A stretch of DNA of 64,000 nt, taken from contig JAYGXS010000009.1 in assembly GCA_036362985.1 (NCBI GenBank), positions 22,749,104-22,813,103 of the forward strand, in the 5' to 3' direction. Positions 33,925 to 44,929 of the stretch are shown here, piece by piece. A program made the position numbers and the translations under genes. A model generated the notes under the pieces. The model saw only the letters and a program-made list of their open reading frames with translations. It made no database searches and was not told the DNA's origin. The stretch comes from Ligula intestinalis. Lineage: Eukaryota; Platyhelminthes; Cestoda; Diphyllobothriidea; Diphyllobothriidae. Position 1 is the first letter of the stretch. Each line of letters starts with the position of its first letter.

Positions 33925-34924
33925 ACCCGTCTCTTTGATGTCAACTTCGATCCCAATAACAACGTCGTCTGGGTTAAAACTTTTGATAATACAGAAGACA
34001 AAGACACGATAACTGGGACGGAAATTGTATCAGCCTGAGCTTTAGGCTTCACAAAAGAGGCTATTGTCAGAGAAAGGAGAAAACAGCAAGCAGTGGCATG
34101 TTTTCGTAGTCTATCTACGAGTAAATTGAGGGGGATGGGGGAAGGGTGGCATCCGTGATTGGTCCATGCTCACGCCGTCTCATCATGTCGCCTCTGCGCG
34201 CGTCCTTCACGTTGCAGCGTGGGAGCGTGCGAGGCTGGGCACGACCTGGGCCGTGCTTCCTTGGTTGTGCAAACGGAGGACAAAATATCAGGATTGCACA
34301 TCCACACGCCTATTGATAGATTTGGAGTGTGACACTCAGGCCTCCAGTACTTATCGCCCCATCTTATTCGCGCTACTTGCACGTGAATCGAATTCGTGGC
34401 CAGAGTGTGGGTAGCGATCTGGAACAGTGGGGCTTTTGTGCTCCGTTATTCGCCTGGTCTGCCCTGTATAACGACGAAAACAGTCACGGCATGGCACTTG
34501 ATAAACGACGCCAGACTGCTCATAATAATATCAATCGAAAAATAAAATTAAAAATGTTGTGCTCAACAGTACTGATAATTAAACAGGACGAGAGTTTACA
34601 CACTTATTGATCTTCGTCAATGTAAATGCATTTGATACACACAGGAAAATATTTGGCACAAGTTCAGACATAACCTTCTGGGTCGAAGTAGATAAACGAA
34701 GGATCCAATTATTCGTCTTTATTAAACGCAGAACTGCACAAGAAGACAACGCGTCTACTAAAGCTTCTGAAGAATTAAAAATAACTTACATGGGGCTGGT
34801 TTAGAAAATCGGGGGGGGGGACTGGTCAGAGTTATCGAGGAGAATAGGAGGCTACCCTTTGGGCGGAAAGTGAGTTTCAAATGCAAAAGAAAAAGAAGCG
34901 ATCACTGGGGCAGAAGCAACTGAA

Positions 34925-35335
34925 CGTATGGCTGCAGAACTCGGCGTGGGTATTGCTCATCATCCGACGGCAACCATGCGTTCACGGTTCATGCAAATAA
35001 AAGACCCACTGGAGGTGGGTGAGCAGTCTGGCGTCGTTTATCAAGTGCCATGTCGCGACTGCTCTTGCCATTACACAAGGCAGACTGGACGACGACTTCA
35101 AGGCGACGACGAATAACGGAGCACAAACGGACAGTGCGGAAAGGCGACCAACTGTCCCAGATCGCTACCCACTATCTGGAAGAAGGCCACGAATTTGACT
35201 TTACGGGCACGCGTATGATGGCACGTGCCGCGAATAAGACGGAGCGAGAATTAATAGAGACCTGGATGTCAAACTCTAACTCAATCAACAGGCGCATGTA
35301 CATATCACCCTGTTATTTTGCTAGCCGCGCGCACA
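34925..35335 (+). mobile_element. PLE fragment (second lineage): linker and GIY-YIG endonuclease
   Basis: The plus strand reads ELGVGIAHHPTATMRSRF, KDPLEVGEQSGVVYQVPC, then HYTRQTGRRL. After a one-base frame break near 35100 it continues RITEHKRTVRKGDQLSQIA, HYLEEGHEFDFTGTRM and NKTERELIETWMSNSNSINR. The frame break separates the YIG half from the rest. Same lineage as 7430-8135. No RT is seen upstream; a G10 run (34811-34820) lies about 110 bp 5'. Confidence 0.85.
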
Positions 35336-37328
35336 ATCAAGGAAGCACGCCCCAGTTCGTACCCAGACACGCATGTTGCCACGCTGCCACATTAAGGATA
35401 CATGACATGGTAGTAAGAGCGCGCGCAGACGCGAGAAAAGGAGATGGCCTGAGCTATAACCAATCACGAATGCCACCGGTTGCTGTTTGCCCATTTCTCT
35501 GACGATGGCCTCTCGTGTGAAGCTGAAAGCTCAGCATAGTGCAACTACCGACCCAGTGATCGCGTGTTTTTCGTCTGTGAAACAAGAACCTGCAACGTGC
35601 ATATTTGCTTCTATTCGTGAAATTTGAATTTTCGGATGCAGTCCGAGCGCGCGAGAGGCGGGACAAACTAGGTTTTGATTCTCAAGCGATTTGTACCCAA
35701 ATTGTTGGTAGGATGTTAATCATTCTCAATAAATGCTATTTTTGAAGGTGAGGCTACCTTCACAAATGTTTGTTATGATGTTACGCGCGCAGGGCAAATA
35801 CTTGCGTTTCCTTCGGTTGCCAGCACCTGCTGCCTTTCCCAGAACTGACTTGGGGGTACGCCCTTGAAAGCAAGCAATGTGCACCTAATGCAAGGCCTTC
35901 GGAGTTCAATCGGCTACCCAAAGAATAAAGCTTTTCTGCACAATCGAGCTTAACACGAAAAAGTAGAAGTTGGACTTATAAGTCCACTGAAGATGACAAC
36001 TTTCTCCTACAGATAATTCCTTTAGGAATATACAATGACACTTGCATCCTATAAGGAAGATGACTTACTCTTGTATTGGATAACTGTGATGAAAATTTAA
36101 GCAGCAGTGGGTGCCTTCTCCCTTTCTGCTTGTTTCCTGTTAGCAAAATTAAGGGTTGATGATAGTTGAACTGACTGGAGATTCTCTATTCATCCACACA
36201 TGCCATGGTCCCTGTTAGTTTCGTCCCCTACCAGCCCAGACTTTGAAAAAGTCAGAAACTGGTTTCCAAGAAAATCCAAGTTCGAATAGACCCCCGAAAC
36301 CTGGCAAGCCTAAAGAAGGAAGCGCAGATATAAGAGCCTTACGATATGTTGATGGCTGTCCAAATTGTTTTTGGTGACGATTAAACATATGCAGTTCCTT
36401 AACTAGAATCGTTAGCCGCATGTATTCGGCGGAATATTTAATCAAACCAGTTGGATGTCATTGATGAACCCTCGCCAAAACCAACCAGAGCTTACATTGA
36501 CAGGATTCTTGTCACAAAAAAACAAATTCCCTTTGAGTTATTTTGCAGGCCGATGAGTCTCGAGAATTGAATAGACAATTCAAATGACGAAGGACTTTGG
36601 AATGAAGTGGGCGTACAGTAGGTGTTGTTTGTTTAGCACCTTGCCCACTCTATTTTGTATGCTCACTAGGTTCCTATCTGTTGTGGTTTCCACTGCTAAC
36701 GTCCTAATGGGCTAATTTATAGTTATTAGTAGCACAAGCATGATCTACTCCTTTCCATGACTTCCACATGTTTCCCTTCCTGTTTGACAGGGGTTGAGGG
36801 TTGACATTGATCTGCTGCTAACTCGCCCTTGGTATTTAGTTTAGGCGACGCCCAAGATTCGTTCATTTAATTATTGCTGCCTTTGAATCCATAATCGGAG
36901 GCGATAACGAAAAAGGGGCAAAACTGTCTAGTAGGGCTGCCTAAGTATCCATTATCCCAACCCAATCGTCTTACGTAATTTGTAGTAAAACATTTAATTC
37001 TTGGTTAGCGAGAAACTCACATTTGTTTCAGTGTCTTCGGCGAGAAATTCAACCTTATTTTGGCGAAATTCAACGAAAAAAGGGAAATTCGACCTTCTGT
37101 GGGCGGAATTTAACAAAAAATGGAAAGTTGGGTTACTGAACATGTAAAAGTAGGTAACTGTTATAATTCAAAGGGCAGATCCAAGCTCTAAGGACAGTTT
37201 GCCCCGAAAAAGTCAGTGGCTTGTTTATTTCCGAGGATATCGATGCGTGAAATTCGAGAAGACACTTCAGAAAATATCCTTCTAGTTCAGAAGACGAAGA
37301 TGCGATCACTGGAACAAGCGTTTTATTT
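35336..37328. other. No recognised gene; small degenerate repeat near 37.05 kb
   Basis: Nothing coding is recognised. At 37044-37125 the word gcgaaattcaac recurs three to four times with variation (gagaaattcaac, gaaattcgac, ggaatttaac), a short degenerate minisatellite. Confidence 0.4.
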
Positions 37329-39000
37329 GCCTGACGTTTCGGATTCCGTCGGGAATCCTTAGTCATAGGTAATCGTAAACAGGTCTGAGACATGCGCAGA
37401 TAAGGGGTGATACATGCACAGATTGCACGGTATTTATAGTTCACAGCGGTCACCCGCATGTGTACTATAATTGTCAATTCTTGTAGTCACCGCTTGTGGT
37501 CTTAATTGGTGCGTTGATTGGTCATTAATTACCACAGCATTCTTGTCCGCGTCGGATGCGGGTTTGGTAATTACGCGACAATTATGCCCGCTGTCGTCGG
37601 AGTTGTTGTTGCACCCAGTCCTTCCTACATGACTGATTCTCTTGCTCAGGAAATGTCTCAGTACACCGTATGGGAACGCCAAATCATTGCGCTTGTTGAT
37701 GGACTGGGGGTCTGAAAACCATGAGTCGAGCAGCTCGCGGCTCACGCGGTTGTCCCCTCTTGCGAAGATTTCGGCCTCGGCAAACTTTAAAATATGGTCG
37801 GATCCCGTTGAGTGAGCTGCCACGTGGGAGTTGGCGTCTTGCTTCCTCACCGCCGCTGCATGCTCGGCTATTCGCGTCCGGAGTAATCTCCCAGTTTCTC
37901 CGACGCAGTTGCTTTGTCCACAACTACACCCGATCCGGTAAACGACTCAAGCCGTTTCTTGCCATGGTAGTGGGTCTTTTGGCCTCATGACCCGGCGCCT
38001 GATGGTTACTTTCGGCCTGTGTGCAACTCCAACTCCAAGTGGGGTGAGTAGACAGCTGACTGCTTCCGATACATTCTTCACGTACGGAAGAGCTCACAAA
38101 ACGTTTGGGCCAGCTGGACTTGGCTTCTTCTCTCGTTTGCGCATGCACTGGTTGACAAAATTGTGCGGGTAACCATTCGCTCTCAGTACCCGTCGAACAT
38201 ATTGCAATTTAGCAATTTAGTCTTCAGCTTCGCTGCAATGCGTCTCAACGCGCCAGAATAGCGCTCTTACGCAGCGGCGTTTGTGACCGATTGGGTGGTT
38301 GCTGTTGTAGTTCAGGACTTGCATAGTGTTGGTTGCTTCCTGAACACTTTAGTTTTAAGGCCACTATCGTCTTTGCGGCAAACGAGGAACCCAGGAAGGC
38401 CATTTGGTTGTTTTCTTCTTCCTCCATCGTAAATGGAATGTCCGGGAAGACGGCGTTTAGATGTTCCTTGAATGTCAGCACCTGATTCAGCTAAATAACG
38501 ACGAAGGTGTCTTTCACATACCGAGCCCAGAGTTTCGGTCTGTGGTGTCGGAAAACCATCGACTCCAGCCGTTGCAGGACTGCCTCTGCTATGAGTCCGG
38601 AAATAGGCAAACCCTTAGGCGTGCCCTTTAACTGCTCGTAGATAGTTCCGTTTAAGGTAAAGTACGTCTTCAAGCAGAACTTTAGGAGCTGGAGGATTTG
38701 AGCGTGCCCAAATCGATTCTCCGTTTCGTCGTATTTCTCGCGTAGGAGTAGTTGGATAGTCTCGACGGCCAGGTCCTGTGGAATAGAAGTAAAAATGGAC
38801 GTGACATCAAAGGAAACCATGATATCATTTGGCAGGAGGCTTACCCCTTTAAGTTTCTCCAAGAATTGTGCTGACGACCTGACTGTTGTACCTGAATCAG
38901 CGGTCAAGTATTTGAGCCGTCGGAACAGCCACTTCGCCAGTCCGTTGGCTGGAGTTCCTTTGAGAGATACGATTGGCCGGATGGGGGACGGCTGTCCGAA
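37329..39000 (-). mobile_element. Most complete PLE copy: RT palm, thumb, GIY-YIG and terminal repeat
   Basis: On the minus strand, 38996-38910 reads PIRPIVSLKGTPANGLAKWL. Then 38907-38491 gives the RT palm: VSFDVTSIFTSIPQDLAVET, FCLKTYFTLNGTIYEQLKGT, and the catalytic motif as YVKD (38520-38509) instead of YVDD. An in-frame TAG (38493-38491) follows. Next come the thumb (HKRRCVRALFWRVETHCSEA), the linker (SCLLTPLGVGVAHRPK) and the endonuclease (VVYRIGCSCGQSNCVGETGR, LLRTRIAEHAAAVRKQDANS, GDNRVSRELLDSWF), with stops and frame shifts. The 3' part holds a TATAAATA box near 37430 and a hammerhead-like block 37329-37370. The loss of a catalytic Asp and the stops make it inactive. Truncated at about 39000, just before the fingers. 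Confidence 0.92.
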
Positions 39001-39539
39001 ACTCGATATGTATATTGGAATTGAAATCTATAAGCTACTGTGGTATTTCAATTTATTTACTGAGAGTTCAAGAGAATGCCTTTGAAAGTCCTACTGTTTA
39101 CATGCCGGTGCGTTATATATGGCTATGCACCTGTGCTTAAAAATTGCTGCTGTTAAAATAGTATTCGCAAACTGTGAGTAGTATTGTTATTACAAATAAC
39201 TCTTATCTAGAGTTTGTGTATTGTTAGTTCGAGTTCAGCCTGTCGACAGACAGCACGGGACACATATACCTATTGAGGCATTTCTTGAAGAATTTTGGGG
39301 GCGTCGCTTCAAAAACTGATCTTGAGAGATTATTCCATTCTTCTTCTGTCCGCTGCTGGAAGAATTCAGAGAGGAAATTACGCTTAGAAATTTTCAGGCA
39401 CAGCTTCATTGCGTGTCCTTGAAGATGAGGTGAGAGGTACCACTGAAACATAACTCCAAAGTGCGATCCTTGCTGAAAGGCGGTTATAATCTTATAAACT
39501 ATAATTACATCGTCTAGGTATATAGTATTGCCGGTAAAG

Positions 39540-39740
39540 ACAAGGGAGACCGGCATGACCATTTTCCGGCTTTTTAGCCATCGTCAGCCAGTCATACCCA
39601 ACCCCTAGTGGTGGGCCACTCGAGGCTCGAATTCGTGACCTTTTCGATCAGAGTCTAATGTTCTCACCGTTGAGCCACGCGCTCGTTGTCTTGCCGGTTT
39701 ATGTCGTTCATCAACGAGTGTCAATATCTCCGGACCCAGC
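39540..39740 (-). repeat. SINE-like repeat with tRNA-like head
   Basis: Read on the minus strand: ggcaagacaacgagcgcgtg then gctcaacggtgagaac (box A region), gtcacgaattcgagcctcg (box B region), and the tail gccggaaaatggtcatgccg then gtctccc. Same family as the 25-kb and 51-kb copies. Confidence 0.65.
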
Positions 39741-41679
39741 GTTCGTCAACGAGCATAAAACCGTCTCCTCGCTGCCTGTAATACAGAAAGACTAAATTTA
39801 TGTATTCCTATCTTTCGATGCAAGACTAGTGTTTTGGTCCTTGCAGGACGCCTGACTTTTTCGAGGCCTTTTTTTCCTTTGCAAGCCATGGCCGCCACAC
39901 TTGTATGCCCTATTTGGCGTGAGGTCAAACAAAGTTGCCGCCAAAATCTTTTTGAACAAGCGAAAACCCGCTTTTGATGGCGTGTATTATTCCCACGGAG
40001 TTGTTTGCAGCCTTAACGCATTGCAGAGGTGGCTTCGGATCGCTTTCTATCCAAATTCCAAGGTTTTTCTTTGAAGCTTATATGGGAATTCGGGTGTTGC
40101 TCAGGTAATATTCGCTTATGCCGTCAGTCAAAGAGTAGTTTGTTATATGCAGTTCGAGAACGGAATACCTTTGCACATTGAAATCTAGGAGCCACCTCTC
40201 CTGGACCGCGTTCACAATCTGCGCATATTATTTTGCAGAGCTTCCCCGTCGCTCGGGCCAGATCTTAACGTTGTCGGCAAACACGGTCGTACTGCAGCTG
40301 GTTCCCGAAAGTTTTATTAGTCTAAAGGATTAAGAGTAATAGGCTGAGAACGGAGTCTTGAGGAACAGCACTAACTTTGTATAACCACGTAATACTCAAA
40401 AAATGCCGACAGACGGTCACGTACATACAAATTGTCAAATATTAACCATACCGGCAGCACAGGTTATAGTTAAAAGCCCAGAAACGTGTCTCAAGATCTT
40501 GTTTCGCTGCCGGATGCCACTAAAAAGGGTTTGGCTCACTATTGGGTCCTAAGGCGTTCGTCCTTATGCGACACCAACATGTTTACCTAAGATCACCTCT
40601 TCCAGCCTCCGCCGCTTTCGGTCAGCACAACAGGATGCCCTCCGCCCAAACACGGGTCGCTAAAAATGTTGTCTATCGATCATCTTCATACAGAGGCCTC
40701 TGTCCAGCCGGTCGCCCCTCTCAACTTACTCTTAGTGGATCTGTTTGCAACCCGGCTATCCTAATAACCACCGTTGCCACGCTCCTGAACCCAGCCGCAG
40801 CGTTCGGCAGTCGAGTAGAGCTCTCCACAACAAAACTGTCACATCACGTCTCTGGGGTCTACGCGTTGATGGCTTTACCATCACGAGAGGCTCCAAGGGT
40901 TTTCATCAGAGAGCTCTTGTCGAGACAAAACTAAGCGTTTTGGGCGGCTATCTACCTCCGATTGCGGCCTCGGACCACTTACTTCCGAGGGTGACTCATT
41001 GTACCTTGGCTCAACTACGCAGGGCCACTCAGTACTCCTTCGCCAGTACCAACACCGGGTCTGCCCGTCCACATCCGTCAAATATCCCGATTACTGCGCT
41101 TCCCGCATGACTGTCAGCATTTAATCGCCTGCAGTTCTCGGCCAGGCACCCAAATCATCCCCCCCTCCCTGCCGGACCTTTGGCTCAAGCCAGTGGAGGT
41201 AGCGGCTGGGACTCTTGATTTAACAAGGACTACGACATATACAAAGCGTTTGCCGTGTGCCTTATGGCATACGCACGTCAATTGTAATCTGCTTTGCTTA
41301 ATTTCGAAGAGTGAATTGGGCGCTGGACATACTACCGGTTGAACAAATCTTTCACTTCGATAACTGGACTGCATATGATGCACGCATTATTTCGAAATGT
41401 TAACCATGGCGTACAAAAATAGTGTCTAGTCGCGGCGGCTTTACTAACGCTTCGAATAATATGGCTTAATTTGCACAGTAGGTGGGATGAGGACTCAGAG
41501 AGGTAATTCGATGTATGCAATGTAGGTTTAGGTGCACAGGTGTTGTTTTCTACTAAACGCAAAAGAGAAAAATCATTTTACTCCGCAGGTGTGGTAATTT
41601 CCATAACATCCTATTGGGAACGCCATGCTTTCTCTCGGTAGGGGTGATGTGGATGATCACGATAACGAAAAATTCTGAA
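39741..41679. other. No recognised gene; overlapping long frames at 40.54-41.11 kb
   Basis: Two overlapping plus-strand frames of 130 and 121 codons (40542-40934, 40745-41110) in GC-richer sequence have no recognisable domain. They may be decayed retroelement coding (gag or protease region), but no motif supports that. Confidence 0.3.
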
Positions 41680-42410
41680 CATCAGTTGACCCATTTGTGA
41701 AAACTTCGCGACCTCTGTGGAGGTCGAACGCACACAGCAGGAAAGGCTTTTGCGCAGCCAACGCCCCACCGACTTGAGTTACGAGGCTCAACATGCGCCA
41801 TGAATTTATTGACAATTGGATCGATTTTACCCGCCCAACCTACTGCTTGTATGGAATCTACCATAAGGAATCAGCAAGCCGACTGCCCAGGCAGGATTTC
41901 CTAAGCAATCATCTAGAATCCACCAGAATGACTGCTAGGCTTACTGAATTGTTAGAGGCATTCGGCAGATTTACCTAATTCAAAGCAACGTTTCCCTGGT
42001 GCAAATTTAAATATGGCAATAGCAGCAAAATGATTTATTGGATCCATATGATTTCGAGAGAGCTCGTCAGTTGCCGCCTCTCATTACTTAACGTGAATCA
42101 CAAAAGAGAAGATACACAATGAATTCGTACAGAAAAATCGATAGCAACACAAGGTCATAAGGAGTGGCCAAGTGGCTAATCAATAACATGAGAAGTTAAA
42201 AAGCTATGGTCAGCAAAAATAACAGGGAAAAAACACCTGAAGTAACAACTTAGGAGGAAAACTGCATAAATGAGAGGCGGCAACTGACGAGCTCTCTCGA
42301 AATGATATGGATCCAATAAATCATTTTGCTGCTATTGCCATATTTAAATTACCTAATTCAGTTAACCTAATTGTGAAAAATTCGCGACCTTTGTTGAATT
42401 TCCAAGTACA
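41680..42410 (-). repeat. SINE-like repeats, family S2, one interrupted by a foldback element
   Basis: Minus copy 41680-41795 has a box A region (tcgtaactcaagtcggtggg), box B-like gtgcgttcgacctcc and tail cacaaatgggtcaact. A second S2 copy starts with its tail at 41870-41982, is interrupted by 41983-42348, and resumes at 42361 (gttaacctaattgtgaaaaa, ttcgcgacctttg). Confidence 0.6.
41983..42348. mobile_element. Foldback (long inverted repeat) element with 12-bp target duplication
   Basis: Arms 42004-42085 and 42268-42350 are inverted copies with one internal mismatch in about 80 bp; the interior is about 181 bp without coding capacity. The element is flanked by ttacctaattca at 41971-41982 and again at 42349-42360, and the flanks together restore a continuous S2 SINE. 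No transposase. Confidence 0.7.
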
Positions 42411-43486
42411 GTAATGCCCGAACAGGGAGTAACCTACTCATGCAGTAAGCGCGCGCGGACAAATAATGCTCTGTAGAAGTGGGAATGGCTGAAATTGTGA
42501 AGTTATAACCATCATTATACCAACATCCAATGCATCAAGTCTCCGGCATCCATGACAGCGATTTGGTCGAGGGAGCAATCATTGTCTCAAAATACTAAAA
42601 GCAGGCATTGACACGGGAGGAAGTAATTTTAACAGCTATTTACTGGTGTGGGAAGTAGTCTTTAAATGCTGCAAAGTATTTGCTCTCCTTACTCTTATAT
42701 TAAGCTGCCTCTGAGGCTGACAAATTATTCCAAATGGGACCGATACAGCGTCAGTAGTTTGGAGGCAATATTGTAGTGCTTACAGGGCTATTCAGAGGGA
42801 TATCCGTAATAAAGACCTTGAAGGTAAGGTTACAAAAATTCCCATAAGCGAATTCAGACGAGTTGTTAGCGTACTATACCATCCTTAAAATGGACTCTGT
42901 AATTTTACTGAATTGAGTTCTCTTTTATGCATGGAAAATATCATGCCTATGATAAGAGCTGCTAAATCTAATAAAATGCATTTATCTCTGACTGAACTGC
43001 CAACATTAGACTACCTGAACACTTTTATTTTTAGGTTGCGAAACTTTCCATCGGAGAATTCAGAAGATTCTATATTTTTATTCTAAATACGAATAAATAG
43101 TTTTCGATGTTCTTAATCGACTGCCTGTGTTCCTATAGCTTCCGACTACCAAGCCATTCAAAAAAAGATATTGTTTCGAATGCATGCACTGAAACTGCGC
43201 GTTTTAGGAGGTTCTTTTGTTTGCAGATGAAATAATGTCCATTTCTTTTCGAATCGGAGCCTTTTTTGTCACATTTACTAGCTTCGAGGCGAAAATGTGG
43301 TCAATTACGTTCATTATTATAGGCAACTTATTCATGGAAATAGGGGAATGGGTTGGAGGTTGGTAATGTACGGCTCGTTACGCGGCAATGAGGGCTCGTT
43401 GATTCCGGACAGGAGGGGGGGATGCGCGGAAAATTTCGGGCAGTTATGTGAACCTTGGCCATGCCAATCTCGGAGTTTGCAGAAGG
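42411..43486. other. No recognised gene
   Basis: AT-rich sequence with no exon, RNA or repeat recognised. Confidence 0.4.
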
Positions 43487-43790
43487 TTATCTTGCGTGCA
43501 TAAAACCGGCTTTCTCAACCGGATAGTGTTTTTTTTCCGGTGTTGCTAGTAAACACTGACCCAAGGATTGTGGGAATTTTCTTGGGACCTTGTAATTCAC
43601 CTTGAAGGCTTCGTTGTGGTCCGCACGATGTCTGGAGCCAACCATAAAGGTAAGAATGGCGCTGTTGATGCTCCTGACTTCACCTTTACTTAGGCGTGTC
43701 CGGAGATGCTCCCCTATTTTTTGGATAAGAGCCAACTTGTGCATGCACATTGGATTGTTTTGCTTCCCGTGTGCCCTCATTGTATGATGC
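43487..43790 (-). mobile_element. PLE GIY-YIG endonuclease C-terminal fragment
   Basis: The minus-strand frame reads LIQKIGEHLRTRLSKGEVRS, INSAILTFMV, NEAFKVNYKVPRKFPQSLGQ and CLLATPE. These correspond to the EH, SSI..H and AFrViY blocks after the YIG motif in the lineage at 4.85 kb. The YIG motif itself is lost. It lies about 90 bp upstream of the BTB/BACK exon. Confidence 0.75.
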
Positions 43791-43878
43791 GCTCTGTGAA
43801 ACGGCTGCGAAAGGCCAGTCTGTGGTGCTTAAGTGGCCCACAATTTCCTCAGAGTACTAGCTCATTTTTCCTTACAAG

Positions 43879-44272
43879 TGCAATCTAGAATCGCTACACC
43901 GTTCACAAATTATATGTTTATATACAGAGGACAACTGGAAGTCCACGAAGCGAATGCGGCTGGGCTGATTTTGCTGTCACAACAGCTCCTTATGCCTCAT
44001 GTGGAAGAATGGGTTGTGAGTTATATGCCCGCCAGGTAAGTGTTTTCACGTTATCAATAGCTGGCAGGCTGAATTCCGAAATCATAGAAAATCGTTGGGA
44101 CCTTTCACAGTTGCTGAAAACTGACCATTTGAGAAATGCTGGCCTGAAATACATCAAGAGGACATTTAAGGTCATATCTGCTCGTGATTTTTTCATACAG
44201 CTGCCACCTGACGCTGTCCTCTTTTTGGTGCTGGCAGATGACCTACAGGTGGACGCATTGACTACACATTAA
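43879..44272 (+). CDS. BTB/BACK-domain protein, two exons (partial)
   Basis: BTB-BACK proteins are typically substrate adaptors for cullin-3 ubiquitin ligases. Exon 1 (43879 or nearby to 44035, after a ttccttacaag acceptor) encodes FTNYMFIYRGQLEVHEANAA and LLMPHVEEWVVSYMPA, the end of a BTB fold. Exon 2 (44068-44272) encodes EIIENRWDLSQLLKTDHLRN, AGLKYIKRTFKVISARDFFI and QLPPDAVLFLVLADDLQVDA, a BACK domain, then LTTH and TAA. The intron 44036-44067 is 32 bp with gtaagt and ggcag ends. Without removing it exon 1 runs into TAA at the junction, and removing it makes the frame continuous (ARLNSE). The BTB N-terminus is not seen: an antisense PLE fragment lies upstream. The ctacag|gtggac word near 44246 could be a further donor, in which case the TAA is not the true end. 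It is either an active gene with distant exons or a gene fragment. Confidence 0.75.
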
Positions 44273-44929
44273 GCATGTATTAAAACTAAAACCAGCGTAA
44301 GACAATTGGACTGAGAGAAGTTTGCCATTGGGTGGCGCTAAAATGAATATCTACCGGATTTTCTCAACAAAGAGACTTCCGCATGATTAGTTCAGTGTTT
44401 TGGTGGATGAAAGAGGGAATAACTTCCAAGGCTTTGCTAATTTAGGGAAATTTCATGAGGTAACTTGCCTACTGTGTGTGCGTTGGCTATCCCGGTCTTT
44501 CAGGTTGAGCTAGAGCATGAATCGGAACACTCAGGGGAATAGAGCTCCTTGGTCCTTTATCCAGGTGTTGTGTTGCAAAAAAATCAGGGAAAATTTAATT
44601 CAAAGGCACATTTCCTTCGTCCTCGTCCGCTGTAAATTTTGTGACTGCTTAGCTTCCAGAAGACATTCACGGCAGATAACCAAACTCATACCACTTCGTG
44701 ATCGGAAAATAAATGAGTAGGTTAGCCTACATTTGCCCTTGTTATTTGGATTTTTTGACAGAAGTTGGGGGCATAGAAAGACTTTTAGGAAAGAAAAATA
44801 TATGTTCGGTCTTGCAAATTTAAGGAAAACTGGCAGGATTCGGATGGAGTCAGAGGTTGCTGGATTGTCAAAAAATGGTCTAGGCCATTTAGTATGGCAG
44901 AACAAAGTCTCATAGGTTTGTACACTGTG
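44273..44929. other. No recognised gene
   Basis: Short frames only; no downstream BTB-Kelch exon (Kelch repeats) is recognised. Confidence 0.4.

Noticed and set aside
40542..41110. Two overlapping long plus-strand frames as a host gene
   Set aside because: No start context, splice signals or domain recognised; overlap in two frames suggests GC-driven chance openness or decayed retroelement.
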